Of a stretch of DNA of 64,000 nt, positions 19,194-28,208 are shown one piece after another. The first letter of the stretch is position 1, and every line of letters begins with the position of its first letter. This DNA is from Streptosporangiaceae bacterium (lineage in GTDB: Bacteria; Actinomycetota; Actinomycetes; Streptosporangiales; Streptosporangiaceae): NCBI GenBank assembly GCA_025964695.1, contig JAOPYK010000102.1, positions 1-64,000 of the forward strand, given 5' to 3'. Under the pieces are notes generated by a model. That model was given only the letters and a program-made list of their open reading frames with translations, was not told where the DNA came from and did not search any database. The translations under genes and the position numbers were made by a program.

Positions 19194-19622
19194 TCAGGAC
19201 CAGAACGCGTCCACGGCGTGCTGGTCGCCGGCCACGCTGCGGATCTCGGTGATCCGGCCGTCGACGAAACGGTGGACGTCCACGCCACGATCGTCGAGCG
19301 TCCTGCCCGCGCGTTCGGCCATGGCGTGGACGAGCACCACACCGTGGTGGTCGTCGGCCAGGAAGGAGTACGGCTCGGAATGGAACGTGCCGCCGGACAG
19401 CTCGAACACCCGGACGTAGAAGTCCAGGACCTCGTCCTGGCCGCGGTGGTCACCGGAGATCCTGCTCCGGCCCGTGACGGAGTGCACGACGTCCTCGGCC
19501 AGGATCTCCCGGATGTAATCCAGATCGCCCTTGGCGAAGGCGGTGTACCCGTCGCGGAGCGCGATCGCATATGGATGCTCCCGCCCCAGGGCAGGTAGGG
19601 CGGTCGATGGGGCGTAGGGCAC
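19194..19622 (-). CDS. SnoaL-like / NTF2-fold protein
   Basis: 142 residues from GTG at 19622. The sequence REHPYAIALRDGYTAFAKGDLDYIREILAEDVVHSVTGRS is the typical helix and first strand of the alpha+beta barrel NTF2-like fold, followed by GQDEVLDFYVRVFELSGGTF and a final ITEIRSVAGDQHAVDAFW. These small cone-shaped proteins may be enzymes, binding proteins or orphan ketosteroid-isomerase-like proteins; no active-site set can be assigned. It lies 105 bp after dacC-like on the same strand. Confidence 0.82.
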   Translation of the reverse strand: MPYAPSTALPALGREHPYAIALRDGYTAFAKGDLDYIREILAEDVVHSVTGRSRISGDHRGQDEVLDFYVRVFELSGGTFHSEPYSFLADDHHGVVLVHAMAERAGRTLDDRGVDVHRFVDGRITEIRSVAGDQHAVDAFWS

Positions 19623-19727
19623 GCTGGCCTCCCGGGCGCCGGTCCGCGGCCGTACGGCGGCGTCCTGACCGGTGCCTCCACTGGCGAAGCTACGCCTGCG
19701 GATCCCCGGCCGGTAGGGAGAAAAGTC

Positions 19728-21137
19728 TCACTTGCCGGAAGATGAGTCGTCTGCGTCCACGGACCTGTCCCACGGCGGTATCAAGTCCTCCGGGATCGCG
19801 GGCTCGTGACCCTGCCCGTCACCAGCCCCGTCACCAACCCCGTCACCCTGCCCGTGACCGGGCTCGGGTCCGGGGAAGGGCTGCAGGTTCGTAACCCGCG
19901 CGCCGGGGTCGTCGGCCGGCCCGTCCGAGGAGGACGTGTCCCCGGCCGGCCCACCGGCGGCGGGCCGCCGGCGGCGCCGCAGCACCAGGACCAGCCCACC
20001 CGCCAGCAGCAGGCCCAGGCCCGTTCCGGCGGCGATGAGCGTCCACTGGCCGGGCGAGCTCTTGCCGCTCAGCGGCCCGGCCGGCAGGACGCCGCCGGCC
20101 CCTTCGTCCTTCTTCTTGGTGTCCACCGGGTCGACGAGCGTGCCGATCGGCTTCACCTTGCCCTGTGCCGCGAAGCCCCAGTCGAGCAGCTTGACGATGC
20201 TCTGCCACAGGACGACCCCGTGCATCAGCGAGACGATGATGGTGTGGCCGTTCCGGTGGGCCGCGCCCACGAACGTCTGCCCGGCGTGCACGGTATAGCC
20301 GTTCTTGCCGCCGATCATGCCCTGATAGGCGTAGGCCTCGCTGGGCAGAAGCCGGTCGTGGGAGTAGATTGGCATAAAAGCGGTCTTCTTGGGCTTTTTG
20401 CCCGCTTTCTGATCCTTAGCCGAGAGCTTGGGCGGCTCGGCGGGGAACTTCGCGTTGACGGTCCCGACGTACTCGCGGAAGTCGGGGAGCGTGAGTCCCT
20501 GCTTCATGAAGAGCGTCAGATCGTAGGCAGAGGTGTGCTGGGTCTTGATGTCCAGCCCGAGATCCACGTCGAGGCCGTTGGGTGAGGCGGCCAGGGTGTC
20601 GTTGGCCTGCAGCCGCTTGGCCTCGGTGTTCATCGCGGCCAGGGTGTTCTTGAGCCCGCCGCCTGCCTGCGCGAGGGCGAGGGCCGCGTCGTTGGCCGAC
20701 ATCAGGAGCAGGGCACGGAAGAGATCCTCGACCGGATACTTCATCTTCGGGGTCATGCCGACCTTGGTGCCCTCGACATCGCACGTCTTCTGCGTGGGCT
20801 GGATCAGCGTCTTGCGGTCCAGCTTGGGTATCAGCGTCACCGAGGTGAGCGTTTTCAGCGCGCTCGCCGGCAGAAAGGCGCCGTGCGGGTCCTTCGCCGC
20901 CAGCACCTCACCGGTGGTCGCGTCGGAGATCATGTACGACCCGGCGTCTATCTTGGGAAGCGCGGGCACGCCCGCGGTTCCGTTGACGATGACCCCGGAG
21001 CCCGCGAGCTGCGCGCCCCCGATCGGCTCCTGGGGCAGGGCGGCCTGAGCGGTGCTCACGCAGGTGGCGGATGCCAGCAGGCACCCCGCGACGAGCGGCA
21101 CGGTCAGGGAGACGGAGATGCGGCGAACGATTCCCAT
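19728..21137 (-). CDS. D-alanyl-D-alanine carboxypeptidase, membrane-anchored
   Basis: 469 residues from ATG at 21137, chosen because it gives a perfect Sec signal peptide (basic MGIVRR, hydrophobic core, cleavage near STAQA-ALP). The S11/PBP5-like active site is S92-x-x-K95 (ASALK), S147-A-N149, and K278-N-G280 where most members have KTG. It trims the terminal D-Ala of peptidoglycan pentapeptides outside the membrane. A C-terminal helix (TLIAAGTGLGLLLAGGLVLVL) followed by RRRRR anchors it, with a Gly/Asp/Pro-rich cytoplasmic tail of about 75 residues containing GDG/GHGQGDG repeats. Downstream SnoaL gene is co-oriented. Confidence 0.9.
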   Translation of the reverse strand: MGIVRRISVSLTVPLVAGCLLASATCVSTAQAALPQEPIGGAQLAGSGVIVNGTAGVPALPKIDAGSYMISDATTGEVLAAKDPHGAFLPASALKTLTSVTLIPKLDRKTLIQPTQKTCDVEGTKVGMTPKMKYPVEDLFRALLLMSANDAALALAQAGGGLKNTLAAMNTEAKRLQANDTLAASPNGLDVDLGLDIKTQHTSAYDLTLFMKQGLTLPDFREYVGTVNAKFPAEPPKLSAKDQKAGKKPKKTAFMPIYSHDRLLPSEAYAYQGMIGGKNGYTVHAGQTFVGAAHRNGHTIIVSLMHGVVLWQSIVKLLDWGFAAQGKVKPIGTLVDPVDTKKKDEGAGGVLPAGPLSGKSSPGQWTLIAAGTGLGLLLAGGLVLVLRRRRRPAAGGPAGDTSSSDGPADDPGARVTNLQPFPGPEPGHGQGDGVGDGAGDGQGHEPAIPEDLIPPWDRSVDADDSSSGK

Positions 21138-21549
21138 GGCCCTGACAACACTAGAGGAGGTGCCCGGACAATCGCAGCAGGCACGGGCGGCGCCCTGCCC
21201 GATGATCGCGCGAGCCCGGAAGTTCGTGGTCTGATGTGGCCGGTGATCTACGACTGGGGTTTTGAACGTCCCAAACATCTTTTGGGGACTAGTCCATTGG
21301 GGGGGTGGGCTGCGAAGCTGTACTGGCCGAATCGGATCACCGACCGTGTCCGGCCGCCGCCCGTAAGAGTCAAGTCGGATCCTTCGGGCAAAGACTGGGG
21401 CGAGATCGCGGGTATGTATCGGCATGATGGAACCGGTCCAAGCAGGCAGGGACTGTCCGGATCCAAGGTCTGTCCGGTAAGCACGCGCGCTGGTCCAATC
21501 GCGCCACGTGCCACGCATCGACCTGCGAGGATTGAGAGCGGAGGTTTCC
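21138..21549. other. Non-coding stretch between dacC-like and ybdK-like genes
   Basis: 412 bp with divergent promoters expected at both ends. It is less GC-rich than its surroundings around 21255-21300. An imperfect hairpin (GTCCCAAA 21268-21275, TTTGGGGAC 21281-21289) runs directly into a GGACTAGTCC palindrome (21286-21295). No reading frame here has a convincing ribosome binding site, protein similarity or start. Confidence 0.4.
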
Positions 21550-22716
21550 GTGGCCATTGACTTCAATGCGTCGCGCGGGGCGACGTTGGGCGTCGAATGG
21601 GAGCTACAGCTCATCGACGCCGAGACCATGCACCTGAGGCAGGATGCCCGCGAGGTGCTGGCCGCTCTGCCCGGGCTCAGCGAGGGTAGTGAGATCAACA
21701 AGATCCGCCACGAGCTGATGGAGTCGCAGGTAGAAATCGTCACCGGGATATGCCACACGGTCGGGGAGGCCAAGGCCGACCTGGCGCAGACCATCAGCCA
21801 GATGCGATCTGTGGTAGAGGCCCGCGGCACCGTGCTGGCGTGCACGGGCACCCACCCGATCAGTAACTGGCGGGACGCCGTGATGGCCCCGATGCAGCGT
21901 TACGCCGAGTTGATCGAGCAGATGCAGTGGCTGGCCCGCCGCATCCAGACGTTCGGAGTCCACGTCCACGTCGGCGTGCGGAACGTGGAGAAGGTCATCC
22001 CCATCGTCAACGCCCTGTCGGCGTATCTGCCGCACTTCCTCGCGCTGACCGCGTCCAGCCCGTACTGGAGCGGTGCGGACACCGGTCTGGCGTCGAGCCG
22101 GGCCGTGGTCTTCGGCTCGCTGCCCACGGCGGGGCCCCCGCACCTGCTCAACGACTGGGCGGAGTTCGAGGAGTACATGGACACGCTGCTGCGGGCCGGC
22201 ACCATCCGCAGCATCAAGGAGGTCTGGTGGGACATCCGTCCGCACCCCGACTTCGGCACCATCGAGATCCGGATGTTCGACGGCATCCCGACCCTGCGCG
22301 AGGTCGGAATGGCCGCTGCGCTCTGTCAGAGCCTGGTCACGCTCTTCGATCAGCAGCTTGACCGCGGCTACACGCTGCCAAGACCTGCCGCTTGGGTCGT
22401 ACGGGACAACAAGTGGCGCGCGACCAGGTATGGTCTCGACGCAATCGTCATCACGGACGACACTGGAAACACCGCTCCGTTGCGCGACGACCTTTATGAA
22501 TTGATCCGCGAGCTCGAACCTGTCGCCGACCGTCTCGGCTGTGCGGAAGAGCTCAAGGTGGCGAGCGACGTTCTCGAGCAGGGCGCTCCGTACGAACGCC
22601 AACGCGCGATCCGCGCCGAGGGCGGCGGCCTAGAGAGCATCGTCACAGCGTCGATCACGGAATTTCGCGAGGACAGATTCGTCAGTCCGCGGGAGGTGGC
22701 CCATGGCGGGACATGA
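21550..22716 (+). CDS. Glutamate--cysteine ligase-like carboxylate-amine ligase (YbdK family)
   Basis: 388 residues from GTG at 21550, five bases after GGAGG (21540-21544); a GTG 42 bp upstream lacks such a site. The GCS2 fold is evident: LGVEWELQLIDAETMHL, then CTGTHPISNWRD, GVHVHVGVRN, SPYWSGADTGLASSR and the ATP/metal-binding WWDIRPHPDFGTIEIRMFDG. The family ligates glutamate-like substrates to amines; YbdK itself has only weak gamma-glutamylcysteine synthetase activity, so the true substrate is open. The stop overlaps the next gene by 14 bp, implying a joint role with an amidohydrolase. Confidence 0.9.
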   Translation: MAIDFNASRGATLGVEWELQLIDAETMHLRQDAREVLAALPGLSEGSEINKIRHELMESQVEIVTGICHTVGEAKADLAQTISQMRSVVEARGTVLACTGTHPISNWRDAVMAPMQRYAELIEQMQWLARRIQTFGVHVHVGVRNVEKVIPIVNALSAYLPHFLALTASSPYWSGADTGLASSRAVVFGSLPTAGPPHLLNDWAEFEEYMDTLLRAGTIRSIKEVWWDIRPHPDFGTIEIRMFDGIPTLREVGMAAALCQSLVTLFDQQLDRGYTLPRPAAWVVRDNKWRATRYGLDAIVITDDTGNTAPLRDDLYELIRELEPVADRLGCAEELKVASDVLEQGAPYERQRAIRAEGGGLESIVTASITEFREDRFVSPREVAHGGT

Positions 22717-24076
22717 GCCCGCGGACGAGAAGGCGCCACACGGCGCCCAAGCGGAGGGAGCGCATATGGGACAACCGGGGCAAGGGGTGATGCCCGAGCT
22801 CGATGCTGAACCCATGCCGGCGGCGGAGGTGCCGCGGGCGAACGACGGGGCGGCACTGCAGATCCAGCTCGACGCCTTTCTCGGTGATCACGAAGACCGG
22901 CTGATCGGTTTCCGCAGGGACCTGCACATGCACCCTGAGCTGGGCTTCGACGAGCATCGGACGACCAAGCGCATCATTGAGGAGCTCACCGCGGTCGGCC
23001 TCCAGCCGACCGTGCTGCCCAAGGGCACCGGCGTGATCTGCGACATCGGCCCGAGCGACGGGCCCACGGTGGCACTGCGCGCGGACATCGACGCGCTGCC
23101 GCTGCAGGACGAGAAGAGGGTGCCGTACGCCTCCACGGCGGCCCGGGTGTGCCACGCCTGCGGGCATGACGTGCACACGACCGTGCTCCTCGGTGCGGCC
23201 CTGTTCCTCGCCCGCCAGGCGGCCGAGGGCCTGTTGCCCGGCCGGGTGCGGCTGCTCTTCCAGCCGGCCGAGGAGGTCGCCGGGGGGGCGCTGTCCATCA
23301 TGGCCGCTGGTGGCATCACCGACGTGGACCGCATCTTCGCGCTGCACTGCGACCCCCGGTTCGAGGTCGGGCAGGTCGGTCTGCGGGTCGGCCCGATCAC
23401 CGCTGCCTGCGACCGGGTCAGTGTCAAGGTCACCGGCACCGGCGGCCACACGGCCCGCCCGCATCTCACCGGCGACCTCGTGTACGCCCTCGCCAAGATC
23501 GTCACAGAGCTGCCGGCGGCACTGTCCCGCCGGGTCGACCCGCGTTCGAGCCTCAGCCTGGTCTGGGGCCGGGTGGTGGCGGGCTCAGTGGCCAACGCCA
23601 TCCCGGACGAAGGGCTGGCCGAGGGCACCGTGCGCTGCCTGGACGACGATGCCTGGCACAAGGCCCCGGAGATGATGAGGTCCCTGCTGGACTCCGTCGC
23701 GGGCGCGTACGACGTGAAGGCCGAACTGGAGTACACCCGGATCGTGCCCCCCGCGGTCAACGAGGCCACCAGCGTTCAGATGGTCCGGGACGCGGCGAGT
23801 CAGGTGCTGGGCGAGGAGGCGGTCCTGCCCACGCCGCAGAGCCTGGGCGGCGAGGACTTCGGGTGGTACCTCGAGTCCATCCCCGGAGCGCTCGCCAGGC
23901 TCGGGGTGCGTACCCCCGGCGGCGCCGACTATGACCTGCACCGCGGTGACTTCGACGTGGACGAGCGGTCCATCGCCGTCGGTGTCCGGGTCATGGCCGC
24001 CACGGCGCTGACCGCCCTCTGGGAGGGCCGGCGACCCGCGGGTGCCGAGCCCGTAGAGGGCGCCGCGCTCGCCTGA
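22703..24076 (+). CDS. M20-family amidohydrolase
   Basis: 457 residues from ATG at 22703, preceded by GGGAGG and overlapping the ligase gene by 14 bp. Hydrolyses an amide bond of an N-acyl amino acid or similar (hippurate hydrolase/IAA-amino acid hydrolase group). The dinuclear metal site is seen in RADIDALPL, CHACGHDVHT and the PAEE element, with a lid-domain histidine in GTGGHTARPH and the late GGEDFGWYL. The first 60 residues are a hydrophilic extension absent from typical members; internal ATGs at codons 22 and 30 are alternative starts. The pairing suggests synthesis and breakdown of the same amide, but this is inference. Confidence 0.9.
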   Translation: MAGHEPADEKAPHGAQAEGAHMGQPGQGVMPELDAEPMPAAEVPRANDGAALQIQLDAFLGDHEDRLIGFRRDLHMHPELGFDEHRTTKRIIEELTAVGLQPTVLPKGTGVICDIGPSDGPTVALRADIDALPLQDEKRVPYASTAARVCHACGHDVHTTVLLGAALFLARQAAEGLLPGRVRLLFQPAEEVAGGALSIMAAGGITDVDRIFALHCDPRFEVGQVGLRVGPITAACDRVSVKVTGTGGHTARPHLTGDLVYALAKIVTELPAALSRRVDPRSSLSLVWGRVVAGSVANAIPDEGLAEGTVRCLDDDAWHKAPEMMRSLLDSVAGAYDVKAELEYTRIVPPAVNEATSVQMVRDAASQVLGEEAVLPTPQSLGGEDFGWYLESIPGALARLGVRTPGGADYDLHRGDFDVDERSIAVGVRVMAATALTALWEGRRPAGAEPVEGAALA

Positions 24077-24162
24077 GTCCCCTTCACCCATCACACTCCG
24101 TCACCACGGCGATCTCCTCTTAAATGCCGCTGTGACCTGTGACGATGCGCTTGCGTGTCGGT

Positions 24163-24174
24163 AACGGATCCGTT
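24163..24174. promoter_or_regulatory. 12-bp palindrome upstream of nucleoside transport operon
   Basis: AACGGATCCGTT is a perfect palindrome 108 bp before the BMP lipoprotein start; a TTGCGA/TATGGA pair lies just downstream. Position and symmetry suit a repressor operator for the nucleoside operon. The binding protein cannot be named. Confidence 0.4.
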
Positions 24175-24281
24175 GCGACACTGTACGGCCGGTATGGATT
24201 GTCCACCACAACAGGTAGCCTCCGATCGGTTTCGTGTACAAATGCGTATTTTTCGCTGGGGTGTGAACGGAGGGTGCTATC

Positions 24282-25337
24282 TTGCGCCGTGAACTGAGGT
24301 TGGCAGCCGTCGCGCTGACCAGCGTTGCGCTCGCGCTGAGCGCCGCAGGCTGTGGTGGCAAGAAGACGACCACCAGCAATGGTGGTGGCGGTACGAAGAA
24401 GACCTTGAAGGTCGGGTTGGCGTACGACATCGGTGGCCGTGGCGACCAGTCGTTCAACGACGCGGCCGCCCGCGGGCTCGACAAGGTCAAGTCGGACCTG
24501 AACATCCAGACCGAGGAGCTCTCGGCCAAGGCGGGTGAGCCGGACACCGACAAGGAGGCCCGGCTCAAGCTGCTCGCCTCGAGCGGCTACAACCCGGTCA
24601 TCGGAGTGGGGTTCTCCTACACCGCCGCCGTGCTGAAGACCGCCAAGGACTTCCCGAACACGAAGTTCCTGGTCGTCGACGCCGACCAGTGCAAGGTCGA
24701 GGGCGCCAACGTCACCGGCGCCTGCTTCTCCGAGGAGCAGGGCTCCTTCCTCGTGGGCGCGGCGGCCGCGCTGAAGTCCACGGCCGGCAAGATCGGGTTC
24801 ATCGGCGGTGTCAACGTGCCGCTGATCCACAAGTTCGAGGCCGGTTACATCGCGGGCGCCAAGGCCGCCAAGCCGGGCATCAAGATCCTTCCGGCGAAGT
24901 ACCTCACCCAGCCGCCGAACTTCGACGGCTTCAAGAACCCGGCGCTGGGCACCGAGGCAGCCAAGGGCCAGCTCGACGCCGGCGCCGACGTGATCTACCA
25001 GGCCGCCGGCGGTGCTGGTATCGGGGTCATCAAGACGGTGGGCGCGGCCAAGAAGCTGGCCATCGGCGTCGACTCCGACCAGTACAACCAGCCGGCGCTG
25101 GCCGACGTCAAGGACTACATCCTCACCTCGATGGTCAAGGGCGTCGACGTCGCGGTGTTCGACTTCGTGAAGGCCGTCTCCGACGGCACCGCCGCGGCGG
25201 GGACCAAGCAGTACGACCTGTCCAACGACGGTGTCGGCTACTCCACCTCCGGCGGCAAGCTCGACGACATCAAGGCCAAGCTGGACGCGCTCAAGGCTGA
25301 CATCGTCAGCGGCAAGATCAAGGTGCCGACCAGCTGA
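24282..25337 (+). CDS. BMP-family nucleoside-binding lipoprotein
   Basis: 351 residues. The start is a rare TTG at 24282, supported by GGAGGG eight bases upstream and by the absence of any later start that keeps the signal sequence. A lipoprotein signal peptide ends at C24 (ALSAAGC). The mature protein is a Bmp/PnrA-type periplasmic-binding fold: KVGLAYDIGGRGDQSFNDAAARGLDK, NPVIGVGFSY, FLVVDADQ and GFIGGVNVPLIHKFEAGY. Members bind purine and pyrimidine nucleosides outside the membrane and deliver them to an ABC transporter, encoded immediately downstream. A gap with a strong hairpin separates it from the ATPase, allowing excess binding protein. Confidence 0.93.
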   Translation: MRRELRLAAVALTSVALALSAAGCGGKKTTTSNGGGGTKKTLKVGLAYDIGGRGDQSFNDAAARGLDKVKSDLNIQTEELSAKAGEPDTDKEARLKLLASSGYNPVIGVGFSYTAAVLKTAKDFPNTKFLVVDADQCKVEGANVTGACFSEEQGSFLVGAAAALKSTAGKIGFIGGVNVPLIHKFEAGYIAGAKAAKPGIKILPAKYLTQPPNFDGFKNPALGTEAAKGQLDAGADVIYQAAGGAGIGVIKTVGAAKKLAIGVDSDQYNQPALADVKDYILTSMVKGVDVAVFDFVKAVSDGTAAAGTKQYDLSNDGVGYSTSGGKLDDIKAKLDALKADIVSGKIKVPTS

Positions 25338-25352
25338 TCGGTTCGATGAAAC

Positions 25353-25407
25353 CCTTTGCCGCGCTTTCTGCCAGGTGTTCCCTATCTGGTAGAAAGCGCG
25401 GCAAAGG
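25353..25407 (+). terminator. 22-bp hairpin between binding protein and ABC ATPase (attenuator-like)
   Basis: Arms 25353-25374 and 25386-25407 pair along 22 positions with a single G-U wobble, around an 11-base loop (GTGTTCCCTAT). No T-tract follows. It lies between the solute-binding protein and the transporter genes of one operon, where partial termination or 3'-end stabilisation would raise the binding protein level. Confidence 0.75.
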
Positions 25408-25425
25408 TTCGGTAGGGGGGTAAGG

Positions 25426-27006
25426 GTGCCTGACGGCGTACCGGCTGTAAGGCTGACGTCGATCACCAAGCGGTTTCCCGGCGTGGTGGCCAACCGTGAC
25501 ATCAACCTCTCGATCGCCAAGGGCGAGGTCCACGCCCTGTGCGGAGAGAACGGTGCGGGCAAGTCCACCCTGATGAAAATCCTTTACGGCATGCAGCGGC
25601 CGGACGAGGGCACCATTGAGATCGACGGCGAGCAGGTGATCTTCCGCTCGCCGGCCGACGCGATCGCACGCGGGATCGGCATGGTCCACCAGCACTTCAA
25701 GCTCGCGGACAACCTGACCGTCCTGGAGAACATCGTGCTGGGCGCCGAGCGCCTGCATGGCATCGGATCCCGTGCGCGCACCCGGATCGTCGAGATCGCC
25801 GGGCAGTACGGCCTGACGGTCGACCCGGACGCCCTGGTCGAAGAGCTGGGCGTTGGCGATCGGCAGCGCGTAGAGATCATCAAGGTGCTCTACCGGGGAG
25901 CCCGGATCCTCATCCTCGACGAGCCGACCGCGGTGCTCGTGCCGCAGGAGGTGGACGAGCTGTTCGCCAACCTCTACGAGCTCAAGTCCGAGGGACTGAC
26001 GGTCGTCTTCATCTCCCACAAGCTCGACGAGGTCCGCAAGGTCGCCGACTCCATCACGGTGATCCGCCGCGGTGAGACGGTGGGCACCGTGGACCCGCGG
26101 TCCGTCACCTCCCGGCAGCTCGCCGAACTGATGGTCGGCTCCGAGCTCCCCACGCCCGAGCTGCGCGACTCCACCGTGACCGACCGGGTGGTGCTCGACA
26201 TCGCCGGGTTGACCCTGCTGGAGCCGGGCGCCAGGCCGGTCCCCGACAGCGACGTCGAGAACGCCGACGTCGAGGACGCGGGTTCCACCGTGATCGGCCG
26301 CATGGTGCTCGATGACGTGTCACTGACCATTCACGCGGGCGAGATCGTCGGCATCGCCGGGGTCGAGGGCAACGGCCAGAGCGAGCTCGTTGAAGCGATC
26401 ATGGGTCTGCTGCGGGCGGACGCCGGCCGGGTTTCGTTCGCCGGAACCGACATCACCCACTGGCCCACGCGCCGCCGCCGTGAGGCCGGTATCGCCTACA
26501 TCCCGGAGGACCGGCACCGGCACGGGCTGGTGCTGGAGGGCGCGCTCTGGGAGAACCGGATGCTCGGTCACCAGACCCAGCGGCCCAACGCCCGTGGTCC
26601 CTGGATCGACCGGCGGGGCGCCAAGCGCGACACGATCAGGATCGTCCGGGAGTACGACGTGCGTACGCCCGGCATCAACGTGCCGGCCGCCGCGCTGTCC
26701 GGTGGCAACCAGCAGAAACTGATCGTCGGCCGGGAGATGTCCGGCGAACCCAAGCTGCTCATCGCCGCGCACCCCACCCGGGGCATCGACGTGGGCGCGC
26801 AGGCGGCGATCTGGGAGTACCTGCGCCAGGCCCGCGCGGCCGGGCTGGCGGTCCTGCTGATCAGCGCTGATCTCGAGGAACTCATCGGCATGTCCGACAC
26901 ACTGCACGTCGTCCTGCGCGGCCGGCTGGTCGCCCAGGTGGATCCCTCCAGCGTCACGCCGGAAGAGCTCGGCTCGGCCATGACCGGCGCGGAGGCCGCG
27001 TCATGA
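25426..27006 (+). CDS. Nucleoside ABC transporter, tandem ATP-binding protein
   Basis: 526 residues from GTG after GGTAAGG. Two ABC modules in one chain, as in sugar/nucleoside importers (NupO/RbsA type). The first (about 1-240) has Walker A GENGAGKST and Walker B RILILDEPTAVL; the linker signature is LGVGDRQRVEI. The second (about 295-520) has a degenerate P-loop GVEGNGQSE and signature ALSGGNQQKL, with ATPTRGIDV-like AAHPTRGIDVGAQ. An acidic insertion of about 20 residues (DSDVENADVEDAGS) sits between the modules. It powers the two permeases that follow; ATGA overlap with the first. Confidence 0.94.
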   Translation: MPDGVPAVRLTSITKRFPGVVANRDINLSIAKGEVHALCGENGAGKSTLMKILYGMQRPDEGTIEIDGEQVIFRSPADAIARGIGMVHQHFKLADNLTVLENIVLGAERLHGIGSRARTRIVEIAGQYGLTVDPDALVEELGVGDRQRVEIIKVLYRGARILILDEPTAVLVPQEVDELFANLYELKSEGLTVVFISHKLDEVRKVADSITVIRRGETVGTVDPRSVTSRQLAELMVGSELPTPELRDSTVTDRVVLDIAGLTLLEPGARPVPDSDVENADVEDAGSTVIGRMVLDDVSLTIHAGEIVGIAGVEGNGQSELVEAIMGLLRADAGRVSFAGTDITHWPTRRRREAGIAYIPEDRHRHGLVLEGALWENRMLGHQTQRPNARGPWIDRRGAKRDTIRIVREYDVRTPGINVPAAALSGGNQQKLIVGREMSGEPKLLIAAHPTRGIDVGAQAAIWEYLRQARAAGLAVLLISADLEELIGMSDTLHVVLRGRLVAQVDPSSVTPEELGSAMTGAEAAS

Positions 27007-28208
27007 CCTCGCCGCCGGAGGACCCCGGGACCGTCACCCCGGCGGCCGACCCGGACCGGGTGCCGGGCTGGCAGGCGATCCTGCGCGGCCTGGGACCGCG
27101 CAGGCTGGCGCTGCAGATCGGGGCGCCAGTCCTGGCGATCGGCATTGCGCTGGTCATCACGATGATCGTGCTCCGGCTGACCGGCGCCGACCCCTTCAAC
27201 GCGATCAGCAGCATGATCGACTATGGGACCACCTCTACCTCGGTGGTGTCCATCCTGAACAGGGCCACCGGTTACTACCTGTCGGCGATCGCGGTGGCGA
27301 TCGGCTTCCGGATGGCGTTGTTCAACATCGGCGTGGACGGGCAGTACCGCATGGCCGCCTTTCTGGCGGCCGCGCTGGGCGGGGCACTGACCCTGCCGGC
27401 GCCGTTCGGCCAGATCCTCGTGATCGTCTGCGCCATGCTGGTCGGCGGGCTCTGGGCCACGATCGCGGGAGTGCTCAAGGTCACGCGGGGCGTCAGCGAG
27501 GTGATCTCGACGATCATGCTCAATGCGATCGCGACCGGGATCATCGCCTACCTGCTCAACGACAAGCGGCTCGCCGAGGTCCGGCCGGGCAGCAACAACG
27601 TCGCCACCCCGCCCATCCCCAAGTCCGGCCAGGTGGGTTCGCTCACCGGCGCGCTGTCCTCGATCGGCATCGACCTGCCGGGAGATCTGAACGTCCTGCT
27701 CCTGCTCGCGGTGGCCGTCGGGATCATCTTCTACGTGGTGCTCAACCGCACCCGTTTCGGCTTTGACCTGCGGGTCTCCGGGATGTCCTCGACCGCGGCG
27801 CAGGCCAGCGGCGTGGACAGCAGGCGCATGGTGGTGATCACTATGCTGCTGTCCGGGGCGGTCGCCGGGCTGGCGGGCATGCCCGAGCTGCTGGGCGCCT
27901 CCCACCAGTACTCGCTGAACTTCCCCGCGACGCTCGGGTTCACCGGCATCACCATCGCGCTGCTCGGGCGCAACCATCCGTTCGGCATCGCGCTCGCCGC
28001 GCTGCTGTTCGCGTTCCTCGACCAGTCGTCGGACGTGCTGCAGCTGGCCCAGATCCCTCAGGAGATCGTCCAGGTCATGCAGGGCGTCGTCGTCTTGACC
28101 GTCGTCATCGTCTATGAGCTGGTCCGCCGGTTCGAGATCCAGTTGCAGCAACGGGCCGTCGCGGCCGAGCTGGCGGCCGGGCACGTCCTCACCGAGGAGC
28201 CGGCATGA
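27003..28208 (+). CDS. Nucleoside ABC transporter permease 1
   Basis: 401 residues, ATG in a 4-bp overlap with the ATPase. After a 35-residue cytoplasmic leader come eight or more hydrophobic helices of the BPD_transp_2 family. The signature region AIAVAIGFRMALFNIGVDGQYRMAAFLAA and the EAA-like loop LRVSGMSSTAAQASGVDSRRMVVITM match BmpC/NupP-type permeases of nucleoside importers. It forms a heterodimeric channel with the next gene product. Confidence 0.93.
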   Translation: MTSPPEDPGTVTPAADPDRVPGWQAILRGLGPRRLALQIGAPVLAIGIALVITMIVLRLTGADPFNAISSMIDYGTTSTSVVSILNRATGYYLSAIAVAIGFRMALFNIGVDGQYRMAAFLAAALGGALTLPAPFGQILVIVCAMLVGGLWATIAGVLKVTRGVSEVISTIMLNAIATGIIAYLLNDKRLAEVRPGSNNVATPPIPKSGQVGSLTGALSSIGIDLPGDLNVLLLLAVAVGIIFYVVLNRTRFGFDLRVSGMSSTAAQASGVDSRRMVVITMLLSGAVAGLAGMPELLGASHQYSLNFPATLGFTGITIALLGRNHPFGIALAALLFAFLDQSSDVLQLAQIPQEIVQVMQGVVVLTVVIVYELVRRFEIQLQQRAVAAELAAGHVLTEEPA

